Shown: positions 28,921-37,370 of the stretch, in pieces
Layout: every line of letters begins with the position of its first letter
Numbering within the stretch: the first letter of the stretch is position 1
Assembly: GCA_024397995.1 (NCBI GenBank)
Contig: CP073746.1
Coordinates: 3,160,001 to 3,224,000 of the forward strand
From: a bacterium SCSIO 12827
GTDB taxonomy: Bacteria > Pseudomonadota > Alphaproteobacteria > Rhodospirillales > Casp-alpha2
Direction: 5' to 3'
Length of the DNA: 64,000 bases
The notes under the pieces: generated by a model
The model's input: the letters and a program-made list of their open reading frames with translations, nothing else
Database searches by the model: none
Told to the model about the DNA's origin: nothing
Translations under genes and position numbers: made by a program

Positions 28921-29991
28921 GCTGAGAATGATCTCGACGCGCCGGTTCTGCGGCTCGCGCGCACCATCCGGCGTCTGCACCAGGGGTTCGCGCTCGCCTT
29001 TCCAGCGCACGACGATCTCGCGCGCGGGAATGCCCAGACGGGCCAGTTCACCCATCACCGCTTCGGCCCGACGCTTGGACAGGCGCAGGTTATAGGCATC
29101 CGTGCCCGACCTATCCGCGTGCCCCGTGGTTTCGATACGGGTCACCGTCATGGTCTTGGCGTTGGCGGCGGCGGCCTTGATGATCGCCTGGGCGTCGGCG
29201 GTCAGATCCGTCTTGTCCCAGTCAAAGAACACCAGGTAATTGCGCGGTGCTTCCGGCGCCGGCTTGGCCACGGGCTTCGGTTCCGGCGCGGGGGCCTGAA
29301 CGGGAATCGGCTGAGGTTCGGCCTTCGGCATGGGCTTCGGCGCGCCGAAGGACCAGCGCAGGCCGACCATGATGCGGTGTTCGCCCGAATCCGACTCCAC
29401 CTCAATGCCGGAATCGGTCCGCAGGTCGCGGTCCGCAGTGCCGACATAGCGATATTCCGTGAACAGGCCCAGTTGATCGTCGATCTTATAGCTCACACCG
29501 GCGATGCCCTGGTAGGCGAACACCTGATCGCTTTTCGAGATGCGCGAGCCGCCGACCGGCGACAGATCGCTGGCCTTGATCACCGCGGCACCGATACCTG
29601 CGCCGATATAAGGCGTCCATCGGGAATTCGTTTTGAAGTCGTACAAGCCGTTGAACATCAGACCAAACATCGAGGTTTCGCCCGACCCATTGGTGCCGGA
29701 GAACGAATCCACGTTGGCGTTGCTGTAGGACAGCTCACCCTCGGCCCGCCAGTTGTCGGAAAACGTCGTGCCCAGCGCAATGGCGCCGGCGAAGCCCGGA
29801 TCGGATTCCTGCTTCGTGTTGACCGTGCCGCCGGTGATGTCCCAGTCGCTTGGCTGGGTCCCCCCGAGCGCGCCAGAGACATACGGCCCGGACGACTGCG
29901 CCTGAGCGGTTCCGGTTACGACAAAGGCCGCGAGCGCCATGGCGCCGGCGGCGAGAGTTTTCCTGAGCTGGTACACGGTCATCCTAAACAT
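28915..29991 (-). CDS. OmpA-family outer membrane protein
   Basis: A 358-residue outer membrane protein. A signal peptide (LRKTLAAGAMALAAFVVTGTAQA) precedes an OmpA-like eight-stranded beta-barrel (YVSGALGG, WTPYIGAGIGAAV, YRYVGTADRD). A Pro-rich linker (PIPVQAPAPEPKPVAKPAPEAP) leads to a C-terminal OmpA peptidoglycan-binding domain, with the diaminopimelate-binding Asp and Arg in TTGHADRSGTDAYNLRLSKRRA. It would anchor the outer membrane to the cell wall. An alternative start lies at 29982, and both keep the signal. The T run of the opposing terminator covers its stop codon. Confidence 0.92.
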   Translation of the reverse strand: MFRMTVYQLRKTLAAGAMALAAFVVTGTAQAQSSGPYVSGALGGTQPSDWDITGGTVNTKQESDPGFAGAIALGTTFSDNWRAEGELSYSNANVDSFSGTNGSGETSMFGLMFNGLYDFKTNSRWTPYIGAGIGAAVIKASDLSPVGGSRISKSDQVFAYQGIAGVSYKIDDQLGLFTEYRYVGTADRDLRTDSGIEVESDSGEHRIMVGLRWSFGAPKPMPKAEPQPIPVQAPAPEPKPVAKPAPEAPRNYLVFFDWDKTDLTADAQAIIKAAAANAKTMTVTRIETTGHADRSGTDAYNLRLSKRRAEAVMGELARLGIPAREIVVRWKGEREPLVQTPDGAREPQNRRVEIILSK

Positions 29992-30084
29992 ACAATTGCG
30001 TGTCGGGTTCGTTAATCGGCAGTATAACCGATCCGTGGTTGCCGCGCTGCAACAATTCTAAATTTTTTCAAGCCGGTGACGGGC

Positions 30085-30927
30085 TCAGTTGGGCGTGCCG
30101 CCGCCGTCGAACGGTCGGTCATGGGCCAGGGACGGCACTTTGGCCCGCGCCTTGTCGACCGCCGACAGGTCGATCTCTGCCAACACGATGCCCGTGTCCT
30201 CGCCGCCGTCGGCGATGACCTCGCCCCAGGGGTCGACCACCAGGGAATGGCCATAGGTCTTGCGCCCGTCCATGTGTTCGCCGGTTTGCGCCGGGGCGAA
30301 CACGAAGCACCCCGTTTCGATCGCCCGGGCGCGCATCAACACATGCCAGTGCGCCCGCCCCGTGGGCCGGGTGAAGGACGCCGGAATGGCGATCATCACC
30401 GCCCCCGCCTGGGCCAGGCTGCGGTGAAGGTGCGGAAAGCGGATGTCGTAGCAGATGGTCATGCCCAGCTTGCCCCAGGGCGTATCGGCGACGACGGCGC
30501 GGGTGCCGGGCTCGTAACTCTTGCTTTCCCGGTAGCTTTCGCCGTTTTCCAGGTCGACGTCGAACATATGGATCTTGTCGTAGGTCGCGACGATGTCACC
30601 CGTGTCGGAGATCAATACCGAACGATTGGCGAACTTGCGGTCCAAGGTTTCGTGTTCGACCACCATGGAGCCGATCAGCACCCATACGCCGGCTTCACGG
30701 GCGGCATCCCGGAACCGGGGCAAGTTGGGGTCGGCGTCAAAAGACGTGACCTTGGGGGCAACGTTCTTAGCCCCCGTTTCGACCAGGGTAACGACCTCGG
30801 GAAACGTCACGAAGTCCGCCCCCATGCCGGCGGCTTCCTTGATGCGGGCGACGATCATGTCGCCGTTGGCGGCGGGGTCGTTGCCCGAATTGGTCTGCAC
30901 CAGGGCGGCAGTGAAGGTCGTGGTCAT
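30085..30927 (-). CDS. carbon-nitrogen hydrolase (Nit1-like deaminated glutathione amidase)
   Basis: A 280-residue nitrilase-superfamily amidase. The Glu-Lys-Cys triad is represented by FPEVVTL, the central lysine, and the nucleophile Cys in ICYDIRFPHLHR. The sequence is of the Nit1/NitFhit branch, whose characterised members hydrolyse deaminated glutathione as metabolite repair; other small amides are possible. It starts nine bases after grxC, so both are probably co-transcribed, a conserved pairing in alphaproteobacteria. Confidence 0.88.
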   Translation of the reverse strand: MTTTFTAALVQTNSGNDPAANGDMIVARIKEAAGMGADFVTFPEVVTLVETGAKNVAPKVTSFDADPNLPRFRDAAREAGVWVLIGSMVVEHETLDRKFANRSVLISDTGDIVATYDKIHMFDVDLENGESYRESKSYEPGTRAVVADTPWGKLGMTICYDIRFPHLHRSLAQAGAVMIAIPASFTRPTGRAHWHVLMRARAIETGCFVFAPAQTGEHMDGRKTYGHSLVVDPWGEVIADGGEDTGIVLAEIDLSAVDKARAKVPSLAHDRPFDGGGTPN

Positions 30928-30936
30928 GGTCCCGGC

Positions 30937-31200
30937 CTACCCAAGGCCCAGGATGACGTCCAGGGCACCCTTGGCGTCGAGCGCATGGATGCCGTCGCAA
31001 TCGCCGATATGGTCGCCGTCGACGAACACCTGCGGAACCGAGGTCGCGCCGCCCGCCCGCGACGACATTTCCTTGCGCTTGGCCGGTGCCATCATCACGT
31101 CGATTTCCTCAAACGCCACGCCCTTGTCCGTCAGCAGGCGTTTGGCCGCATGGCAATAGGGGCAGAAGGGGCTGGTATAGATTTCGATTTTCTTTGTCAC
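30937..31200 (-). CDS. grxC: glutaredoxin 3
   Basis: An 87-residue dithiol glutaredoxin. The redox motif CPYC is at residues 11-14 (YTSPFCPYCHAAKRLL), TSVPQVF provides the cis-proline and GDCDG the glutathione-binding loop. It reduces disulfides and glutathione mixed disulfides in the cytoplasm. The GTG at 31200 gives the family length; an upstream TTG at 31221 would add seven residues without homology. Confidence 0.93.
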   Translation of the reverse strand: MTKKIEIYTSPFCPYCHAAKRLLTDKGVAFEEIDVMMAPAKRKEMSSRAGGATSVPQVFVDGDHIGDCDGIHALDAKGALDVILGLG

Positions 31201-31285
31201 GTTGTCGGATCCTGGACTCAATCGCGGGGCATTCCGCCTCCCTTATATAGGTCAGGGCCGGTTGCTGGAAAGGTGCCGCTGCACA

Positions 31286-32110
31286 CTATTCCGCGCGCGG
31301 TCGCGCAACCCGGGCCAGGGTCAGCACGTCGACCGCCCCCGCACCCGCGCGCAACAGAACCCGGGCACAGGCCTCGACCGTCGCCCCCGTGGTGAATACG
31401 TCATCCACCAACAGCACCCGCGCGCCCCGCAGCCTTACCTGGAACTTGGGTTTCAGGCGGAAAGCGCCGCGCACGTTACGCGCCCGCGCCGACGCCCCCA
31501 AACCACCCTGGGACGGCGTGCGGCGGCGGCGAACCAATAAATCCGGTATCACCGGCAGATGCCGGCCACCGGTCAACGCCCCACGGGCCAAGGCCTGGGC
31601 CAGCAGGGCCGACTGGTTGTAGCGCCGCCGCCAGAACCGCGTCCAATGCAGGGGCACGGGGGCGATGATGTCGGCCTCGGTGAGCAATTCCGCCCCGGCA
31701 CGGGCCAGCCAGCGCCCGAAAGCGGGGGCGGCCTCGGTGCGGTCGCCGTGCTTGAACCCCAGGATCATGCCGCGGCTGGCGTCGTCATAGACCAGAACCG
31801 CGCGGGCACGCTCATAGACTGGCGGGCGGCGGATGCAGGCGGCGCACAGCGCCTCCTCCCCGGCATCATATTCAAAGGGTATGCCGCAGCACGCACAGGC
31901 GGGTAGCCCCAGGAACGTCACCGCGTCCCAGCAAGGCGGACACAGGCTGCCAGGCTCATCCACCATTCCGCCGCAGGCCAGGCAATGGGGCGGCAAGATG
32001 ACGTCCAGCAACCGCCGGCCGGCCGACCTCAGCCCGGCGGCGAGCGCGCCGCCGCCGTCCGATCCGGTGCCGTCCAAGGCGCCGTTTATGCCGGGCGAAC
32101 GATGTGTCAT
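31286..32110 (-). CDS. ComF family phosphoribosyltransferase-like protein
   Basis: A 274-residue ComF/GntX protein. The N-terminal double zinc ribbon has four CxxC pairs (CLAC, CPPC, CACC, CAAC), and the C-terminal half is a phosphoribosyltransferase fold with the PRPP-binding motif RVLLVDDVFTTGATVE. ComF is required for DNA uptake in competent bacteria; in other lineages the role of the family is less clear. No competence cluster is in view. Its ATG and that of the divergent methyltransferase are only nine bases apart, so their control regions must overlap each other's coding starts. Confidence 0.9.
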   Translation of the reverse strand: MTHRSPGINGALDGTGSDGGGALAAGLRSAGRRLLDVILPPHCLACGGMVDEPGSLCPPCWDAVTFLGLPACACCGIPFEYDAGEEALCAACIRRPPVYERARAVLVYDDASRGMILGFKHGDRTEAAPAFGRWLARAGAELLTEADIIAPVPLHWTRFWRRRYNQSALLAQALARGALTGGRHLPVIPDLLVRRRRTPSQGGLGASARARNVRGAFRLKPKFQVRLRGARVLLVDDVFTTGATVEACARVLLRAGAGAVDVLTLARVARPRAE

Positions 32111-32119
32111 ATAGATACG

Positions 32120-33055
32120 ATGACCGAAACGATCCATGTGTTCAATCGCACCAAGGTGCGCCATCACCGCGACCGCGCGGCACCCCTGCTCGACGCCCAC
32201 GGCTTCCTGTTCGAAGAAACGGCCGACCGTCTGGCTGACCGGCTCGACGACATCACCCACCGCTTTCCGCTGGCCCTCGACCTGGGCTGCCACGGCGGCG
32301 ACATGGGCGGACAGGTGTTCGGCCCCCGCACCATGGGGCGCGGCGGGATCGAGACCCTGATCCAGGCCGATCTGTCGCCTGCCATGGCGGGCCGCGCCAA
32401 TGCGTCCGGCAGGCCGACCATCGCGGCGGACGAAGAATTCCTGCCCTTCGCCGATGCCACCTTCGATGCCGTGCTGTCCAACCTGTCGCTGCATTGGGTC
32501 AACGACCTGCCGGGGGCGTTGCTGCAGATCAGAAAGGCGCTCAAGCCCGACGGCCTGTTCCTGGCGTCCATGCTGGGCGGCGGCACGCTGGCCGAACTGC
32601 GCGACTGCCTGGCCGAGGCCGAGATCGAAATCTGCGGCGGCCTGAGCCCCCGGGTGTCGCCCTTCGCCGACGTCCGCGACCTGGGCGGGTTATTGCAGCG
32701 CGCGGGCTTTTCCCTGCCCGTGGTCGACGCCGATCAGGTCACCGTCAGCTACGAAACCCCCATGAAGTTGCTCTACGATCTGCGCGCCATGGGCGAAAGC
32801 AACGCCGTCGCCGAGGCCAAGTCCGGCCTGGCCCGGCGTGACGTTTTGGCCCGCGCCATGGCGATGTACGAGGAGCGCCACCGCGACACCGACGGCCGCT
32901 TCCCCGCGACCTTCCGGATTTTGACCCTGACCGCCTGGGCCCCGGCGCCGACCCAACAGCAACCCCGGCCCCCCGGCAGCGCCAAGACACGGCTGGCCGA
33001 AGCCCTGGGCACCCAGGAATTCAGCCTGGGCGAGAAGGCCCAGCCCAAGGATTGA
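32120..33055 (+). CDS. BioC/NDUFAF5-like SAM methyltransferase domain protein
   Basis: A 311-residue protein. The start (IHVFNRTKVRHHRDRAAPLLDAHGFLFEETADRLADRL) and the LALDLGCHGGDMGG and LSNLSLHWVNDLPGALLQIRKALKPDGLFLASMLGG segments match the family that includes mitochondrial NDUFAF5 and bacterial BioC-like proteins. NDUFAF5 hydroxylates an arginine of a complex I subunit during assembly; whether the bacterial homologue does this is not known to me. SAM-binding motif I is degenerate (GCHGG). The gene is divergent from comF, as in many alphaproteobacteria. Confidence 0.8.
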   Translation: MTETIHVFNRTKVRHHRDRAAPLLDAHGFLFEETADRLADRLDDITHRFPLALDLGCHGGDMGGQVFGPRTMGRGGIETLIQADLSPAMAGRANASGRPTIAADEEFLPFADATFDAVLSNLSLHWVNDLPGALLQIRKALKPDGLFLASMLGGGTLAELRDCLAEAEIEICGGLSPRVSPFADVRDLGGLLQRAGFSLPVVDADQVTVSYETPMKLLYDLRAMGESNAVAEAKSGLARRDVLARAMAMYEERHRDTDGRFPATFRILTLTAWAPAPTQQQPRPPGSAKTRLAEALGTQEFSLGEKAQPKD

Positions 33056-33112
33056 GGTGCCGCCGAGACCTCGGCGTTGAAATGTTCCGAGGCGGGGAGT
33101 AGCTTTCCGGCC

Positions 33113-33820
33113 ATGAAGTTTCACGCTCCCCTCGTCAAAGGCACCCTGGTCAAGCGCTACAAGCGCTTCATGGCCGACGTGACCCTGAAAGACGGCACCG
33201 TCGTCACCGCCCATTGCGCCAATTCGGGATCGATGCTGTCGGTCAACGAGCCGGGGGCGGAAGTCTGGATCAGCCCGGCCGCCAACCCGGACCGCAAGCT
33301 GAAATGGACCTGGGAACTGATCCGCATCGGCGAGACACTGGTCGGCATCAACACGGCCCTGCCCAACGCCATCGTCGCCGAAGCCATCGAGGCCGAAAAA
33401 GTGCCTGAACTAACCGGCTACAAAACCCTGCGTCGCGAGGTCAAATACGGCCAGAATTCCCGCATCGACATCCTGCTGGAAGACCCCAAGAAGGGCTTGT
33501 GCTACGTCGAGATCAAGAACGTCACCATGCGCCGAAACCTGGATGACGGGCCGCTGGAATTTCCCGACGGCGTGACCTCACGCGGTGCCAAGCACCTGGT
33601 CGAACTGGCCGACATGGTCTCCCAGGGCCATCGCGCGGTGATGCTTTATCTGGTTCAGCGCGAGGACGGCAACCGCTTCGAGATCGCCGGCGACATCGAC
33701 CCGGCCTATGCGGACGGCCTGGAAGAGGCGCGCATGAAGGGGATCGAGGTTCTGTGTTACCGCTGCGCCGTCACGCCCGAAGACATTTCGTTGAGCGACC
33801 CCGTGCCGGTCACGCCTTAA
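33113..33820 (+). CDS. sfsA: sugar fermentation stimulation protein SfsA homologue
   Basis: A 235-residue SfsA family protein. The start KGTLVKRYKRFMADVTLKDGTVVTAHCANSGSM has the conserved HC-N-GSM segment, and the nuclease-like EVKYGQNSRIDILLED and CYVEIKNVTM stretches follow, with the latter resembling the (D/E)xK active sites of PD-(D/E)xK nucleases. In E. coli SfsA was linked to maltose metabolism and DNA binding; the biochemical role is unsettled. sfsA, map and radC follow one another here on the same strand. Confidence 0.93.
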   Translation: MKFHAPLVKGTLVKRYKRFMADVTLKDGTVVTAHCANSGSMLSVNEPGAEVWISPAANPDRKLKWTWELIRIGETLVGINTALPNAIVAEAIEAEKVPELTGYKTLRREVKYGQNSRIDILLEDPKKGLCYVEIKNVTMRRNLDDGPLEFPDGVTSRGAKHLVELADMVSQGHRAVMLYLVQREDGNRFEIAGDIDPAYADGLEEARMKGIEVLCYRCAVTPEDISLSDPVPVTP

Positions 33821-33927
33821 GGGTGCACACGCGGAACTGGTCGCGCCTGCGGATAAGGTCTGATAAAACGGTCGCGATACACGACATCTGAGTTGCCTTT
33901 TCGAATTTACCGCTTATTTGAGACGCC

Positions 33928-34749
33928 ATGAAAGAGATCGTCAAAACCGTGCCGTCCCGTGACGGTCGTCAGATCAAGATCCACGGGCCCGAGGGCTTCG
34001 CGGGTATGCGCGCGGCCGGCCGTCTCGCGGCGGAAACGCTCGATATGATCACGTTCCATGTTCAACCGGGCGTGACGACGGAGCGCCTGGACGAGCTTTG
34101 CCACCAGTTCATCGCCGATCACGGCGCCATCGCGGCCCCGCTGAATTATCGCGGTTTCCCGAAATCCATCTGCACCTCGGTCAACCATGTGGTCTGCCAC
34201 GGCATTCCCGGGCCCAAAGTGCTGGAGGACGGCGACTGCATCAACATCGACGTCACCACCATCGTCGACGGCTGGCACGGCGACACGTCGCGCATGTTCC
34301 ATGTCGGCAAGCCCAAGGTGAAGGCGGAAAAGCTGGTCGACACCACCTTCGAGGCCATGTGGGAAGGCATCAACATGGTGCGCCCGGGGGCCCGCCTGGG
34401 CGACACCGGCCAGGCGATCCAGAATTATGCCGAGGCCCGGCGTTATTCCGTGGTCCGCGATTTCTGCGGCCACGGCCTGGGCAAGGTGTTCCACGACGCG
34501 CCCAACATCATGCATTTCGGCCGCGCCGGCGACGGCGACGTCCTGCATGAAGGCATGTTCTTCACCATCGAGCCGATGATCAACGCCGGCAAGTTCGACG
34601 TGAAAATCCTGGCCGACGGCTGGACCGCCGTGACCAAGGACCGGTCGCTCTCGGCCCAGTTCGAACATTCCATCGGCGTGACGGCGGACGGGTTCGAGGT
34701 TTTCACCCTGTCGCCCAACGGCCTGGACCGGCCGCCCTACAAGGTCTGA
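33928..34749 (+). CDS. map: type I methionine aminopeptidase
   Basis: A 273-residue MetAP that removes the N-terminal methionine from new proteins. Metal ligands are recognisable: two Asp in INIDVTTIVDGWHGDTSRMF, His in FCGHGLGKVFHDAP, Glu in FTIEPMIN and Glu or His in the FEHSIGVT end. The length matches type Ia enzymes. It lies 107 bases after sfsA and 14 bases before radC. Confidence 0.96.
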   Translation: MKEIVKTVPSRDGRQIKIHGPEGFAGMRAAGRLAAETLDMITFHVQPGVTTERLDELCHQFIADHGAIAAPLNYRGFPKSICTSVNHVVCHGIPGPKVLEDGDCINIDVTTIVDGWHGDTSRMFHVGKPKVKAEKLVDTTFEAMWEGINMVRPGARLGDTGQAIQNYAEARRYSVVRDFCGHGLGKVFHDAPNIMHFGRAGDGDVLHEGMFFTIEPMINAGKFDVKILADGWTAVTKDRSLSAQFEHSIGVTADGFEVFTLSPNGLDRPPYKV

Positions 34750-34763
34750 TCCGGGGCGGGGCG

Positions 34764-35486
34764 GTGGCGACGGGCGACGACGAACAGCCTGACGCGGCCC
34801 CCGACGCGGCCAAGACCCCGCATTTCCACGGCCATCGCCAACGCCTGAAGGACCGGTTTCTCAAAACCGGGGGCGACCAACTGCCCGATTACGAACTGCT
34901 GGAACTGCTGCTGTTTCAGGCCCTGCCCCGACGCGACGTCAAGCCCTTGGCCAAGGACCTGCTGGACCGTTTCGGATCGTTCGCCGGGGTGGTGACGGCC
35001 GAAGCATCGCTGATCCACCAGGTGCCGGGGGCCGGCGACGCGGTTGTCGTTGCGCTGAAAACCGTGGCGGCGGCGGCCGAACGCCTGGCCCGCGACGAAC
35101 TGGCCTCGGCACCGGTCCTAAGCAACTGGGACAAGCTTCTGAAATACTGCCGCACGGCCATGAGCCGCGAAGGCCGTGAACAATTCCGGGTTCTCTACCT
35201 CAACCGCAAGAACGCATTGATCAAGGACGAGGTGCAATGGCGCGGCACCATCGACCACACGCCGCTGTACCCGCGCGAGGTCGTCAAGCGGGCGCTGGAA
35301 CTGCAGGCCGCCGCCCTGATCATGGTTCACAATCATCCGTCCGGCGACCCGACGCCGTCCCAGGCCGACATCGACATGACCCGCCAGGTCGCAGACGCCG
35401 CGCAAAGCATGGGCATCGTCCTGCACGACCATTTGATCATCGCCAAGTCGGGACATACCTCGTTCCGCGACATGGGCTATCTTTGA
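34764..35486 (+). CDS. radC: RadC family JAB-domain protein
   Basis: A 240-residue RadC (DUF2466) protein. An N-terminal helix-hairpin-helix part (DYELLELLLFQALPRRDVKPLAKDLLDRFGSFAGV) precedes a JAB1/MPN-like metal-binding domain with LIMVHNHPSGDPTPSQADIDMT, which holds the HxH...D ligands. The name comes from a claimed repair role that was later withdrawn, and the real function is open. It starts at GTG, 14 bases after map. Confidence 0.92.
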   Translation: MATGDDEQPDAAPDAAKTPHFHGHRQRLKDRFLKTGGDQLPDYELLELLLFQALPRRDVKPLAKDLLDRFGSFAGVVTAEASLIHQVPGAGDAVVVALKTVAAAAERLARDELASAPVLSNWDKLLKYCRTAMSREGREQFRVLYLNRKNALIKDEVQWRGTIDHTPLYPREVVKRALELQAAALIMVHNHPSGDPTPSQADIDMTRQVADAAQSMGIVLHDHLIIAKSGHTSFRDMGYL

Positions 35487-35562
35487 TTGACGTCGGTCAA
35501 TCCACGGCACGCCGACAGAAGATAGGCTGGCGCAAGCATCTTTGCGCAATGGAACAAGGCAG

Positions 35563-36744
35563 ATGATTGTGACCATTCGGCGCCGGATCTATTACCTGAT
35601 CGAGGCCAGCCACCCGGATCACCCCGGGTCGCGGGTGTTCGATATCGCCATGGTCACCTTAATCGTCGCCAACGTGCTGGCGGTGATTCTGGAGACGGTG
35701 CCCGGTCTGGACGTCGCACATGGCCAGTTGTTTCTCATGTTCGACCGTGTCTCCGTCGCCGTGTTCACGGTTGAATATCTGGCTCGGCTGTGGGTCGCCG
35801 TCGAACATCCGCCGGTTGCCCGCCACGGCGCCTTTCTCGGCCGCCTGCGCTTCGCCATGGGCCCTTACCTGCTGATCGATCTGCTGGCGATTGCGCCCTT
35901 CTACCTGTCGCTGTTCATTCCCGCGGCGGACCTGCGCGTGCTCCGGGTTTTCCGCCTGCTCCGCATGCTGAAGCTGGCGCGCTATTCACCGGGCCTGAAT
36001 ACCTTGATGCGCGTCCTGGCCGAGGAAGGGCGGGCCCTGGGGGCCGCCTTGATCGTCATGCTGGGGCTACTGGTGGTCTGTTCGACCATCGTCTTTCACC
36101 TGGAACACGCGGTCCAGCCGGACAAATTCGCCTCGATCCCCCATGCCATGTGGTGGGGCTTGGCGACCTTGACCACGGTCGGCTACGGCGATGTCGTGCC
36201 GATCACGGTGCTGGGCAAAATTGTCGGCGGGGCCATGATGATCTTCGGGCTCGGCATGTTCGCCATTCCCATCGGCATCATCGCCTCCGCCTTTTCCCGC
36301 GACATCCACCAGCGCGATTTCGTCATCTCGTTCGGCATGGTGTCGGGCGTCCCGGCGTTTTCCCACCTGGGCCCGGTGCAGATCGAACAGATCGTCCGCC
36401 GGCTGCAATCCCGCCGCCTGCCGGCGGGCAGCACCGTGTTCACCAAGGGTGATCCGGCGAATGCCATGTATTTCATCCTGAGCGGCACCGTGCGCGTCCA
36501 CCTGCCGGGCCGCACCATCGACATGGGCGCCGGTGAATTCTTCGGCGAAATGGCGCTGTACCGCGACACGCCCCGGCTGGTCCGCGTCCATTGCCTGACC
36601 GATTGCAGGCTGTTGCGCTTGGCCAAGGATGATTTCAACAGGCTGTCCGAGGACGACGCCGACTTCCGCCATAAGATCGAGACGGTGGTCAGGGAACGCC
36701 GGATGGAGCAGGAAACCGAGATCGCGAAAGACCCCCGCGCCTAG
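35563..36744 (+). CDS. cyclic-nucleotide-gated potassium channel (MloK1-like)
   Basis: A 393-residue six-TM channel. Helices S1-S4 fall in residues 25-140, with the arginine-bearing S4 RVLRVFRLLRMLKLAR at about 125-140. The pore has the K+ selectivity filter TTVGYGD at 204-210, S6 follows, and a C-terminal cyclic-nucleotide-binding domain carries the phosphate-binding cassette GEFFGEMALYRDTPR at about 324-338. This matches Mesorhizobium MloK1, which opens on cAMP binding. The start at 35563 follows AAGGCAG; a TTG at 35542 is less likely. The stop shares its CTAG with the opposing DUF2062 stop. A nucleotide cyclase gene lies 0.6 kb away. Confidence 0.9.
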   Translation: MIVTIRRRIYYLIEASHPDHPGSRVFDIAMVTLIVANVLAVILETVPGLDVAHGQLFLMFDRVSVAVFTVEYLARLWVAVEHPPVARHGAFLGRLRFAMGPYLLIDLLAIAPFYLSLFIPAADLRVLRVFRLLRMLKLARYSPGLNTLMRVLAEEGRALGAALIVMLGLLVVCSTIVFHLEHAVQPDKFASIPHAMWWGLATLTTVGYGDVVPITVLGKIVGGAMMIFGLGMFAIPIGIIASAFSRDIHQRDFVISFGMVSGVPAFSHLGPVQIEQIVRRLQSRRLPAGSTVFTKGDPANAMYFILSGTVRVHLPGRTIDMGAGEFFGEMALYRDTPRLVRVHCLTDCRLLRLAKDDFNRLSEDDADFRHKIETVVRERRMEQETEIAKDPRA

Positions 36745-37289
36745 GCGCTCGGGGCCGTGTCGTCCACCGCCAAGGACTCGCGCAGGCGTTTGGCCAGGAT
36801 GCGCTGGCGGCGATCGCGAATGATCTTCAGCGACAGCCTGTAGCCGGCCCATCCACCGATCAGCGCCCAGGGGATCCAGCCGATAGCCAGCGGCAGGCCG
36901 AACTGCTCCCAGACATATTCGAAATAATGGGCCACGGTTTCCCAAAACGTCTCTTCCTGCCAGGCGTCGAAATTGAACAGCTTGGCGAAGGAGTCGTAGC
37001 CCGATACATGCCTGATCCGGCCCAGCATCACCTGCCCGGTGACGTAGAAGCCGTAATACATGGGCACCATGGTGAAGACATTGGAAATCCACACCCAGGC
37101 CAGACCCTGGATCAGGTGGAAGCTGGTCTTGGGGTGCAGACGGAACAGCAGCCAATGGGCGGTGACGAGGGGCATCTGGATGCCGACCAGGGGCGTCAGG
37201 CCCCAGAACACGCCCCAGAACACGCCGCGCGCGGTGTATTCCGGCGAATGCGGGCTGCGTTTCATGGGGACCAGGAGCTTGTAACGCAT
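36741..37289 (-). CDS. DUF2062 membrane protein
   Basis: A 182-residue protein with the DUF2062 signature RGVFWGVFWGLTPLVGIQMPLV, further hydrophobic segments (WVWISNVFTMVPMYYGFYVTGQVM and LAIGWIPWALIGGWAGYRLSL) and a basic C terminus. Function is unknown; the family sits in the inner membrane. The frame upstream of the ATG at 37289 encodes INKNGNGTGYWHGAKRF, which looks like real family sequence, so translation may begin at a CTG at 37344-37346 preceded by GGGAG. The stop overlaps that of the channel gene. Confidence 0.8.
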   Translation of the reverse strand: MRYKLLVPMKRSPHSPEYTARGVFWGVFWGLTPLVGIQMPLVTAHWLLFRLHPKTSFHLIQGLAWVWISNVFTMVPMYYGFYVTGQVMLGRIRHVSGYDSFAKLFNFDAWQEETFWETVAHYFEYVWEQFGLPLAIGWIPWALIGGWAGYRLSLKIIRDRRQRILAKRLRESLAVDDTAPSA

Positions 37290-37370
37290 GAAGCGCTTGG
37301 CCCCATGCCAATATCCCGTCCCGTTGCCGTTTTTGTTGATGCCCAGTTTCTTGCTCCCGGATTTGCTTTA

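Noticed and set aside
30020-30084. A hairpin with nearby A/T run after the nitrilase-like gene as a terminator
   Set aside because: On the strand of the gene the run after the stem is mainly A, and the stem is only about 4 bp; not credible as an intrinsic terminator.
30076-31395. A plus-strand open frame opposite the nitrilase-like and grxC genes
   Set aside because: Both genes on the minus strand carry intact catalytic motifs; the plus-strand product has none.
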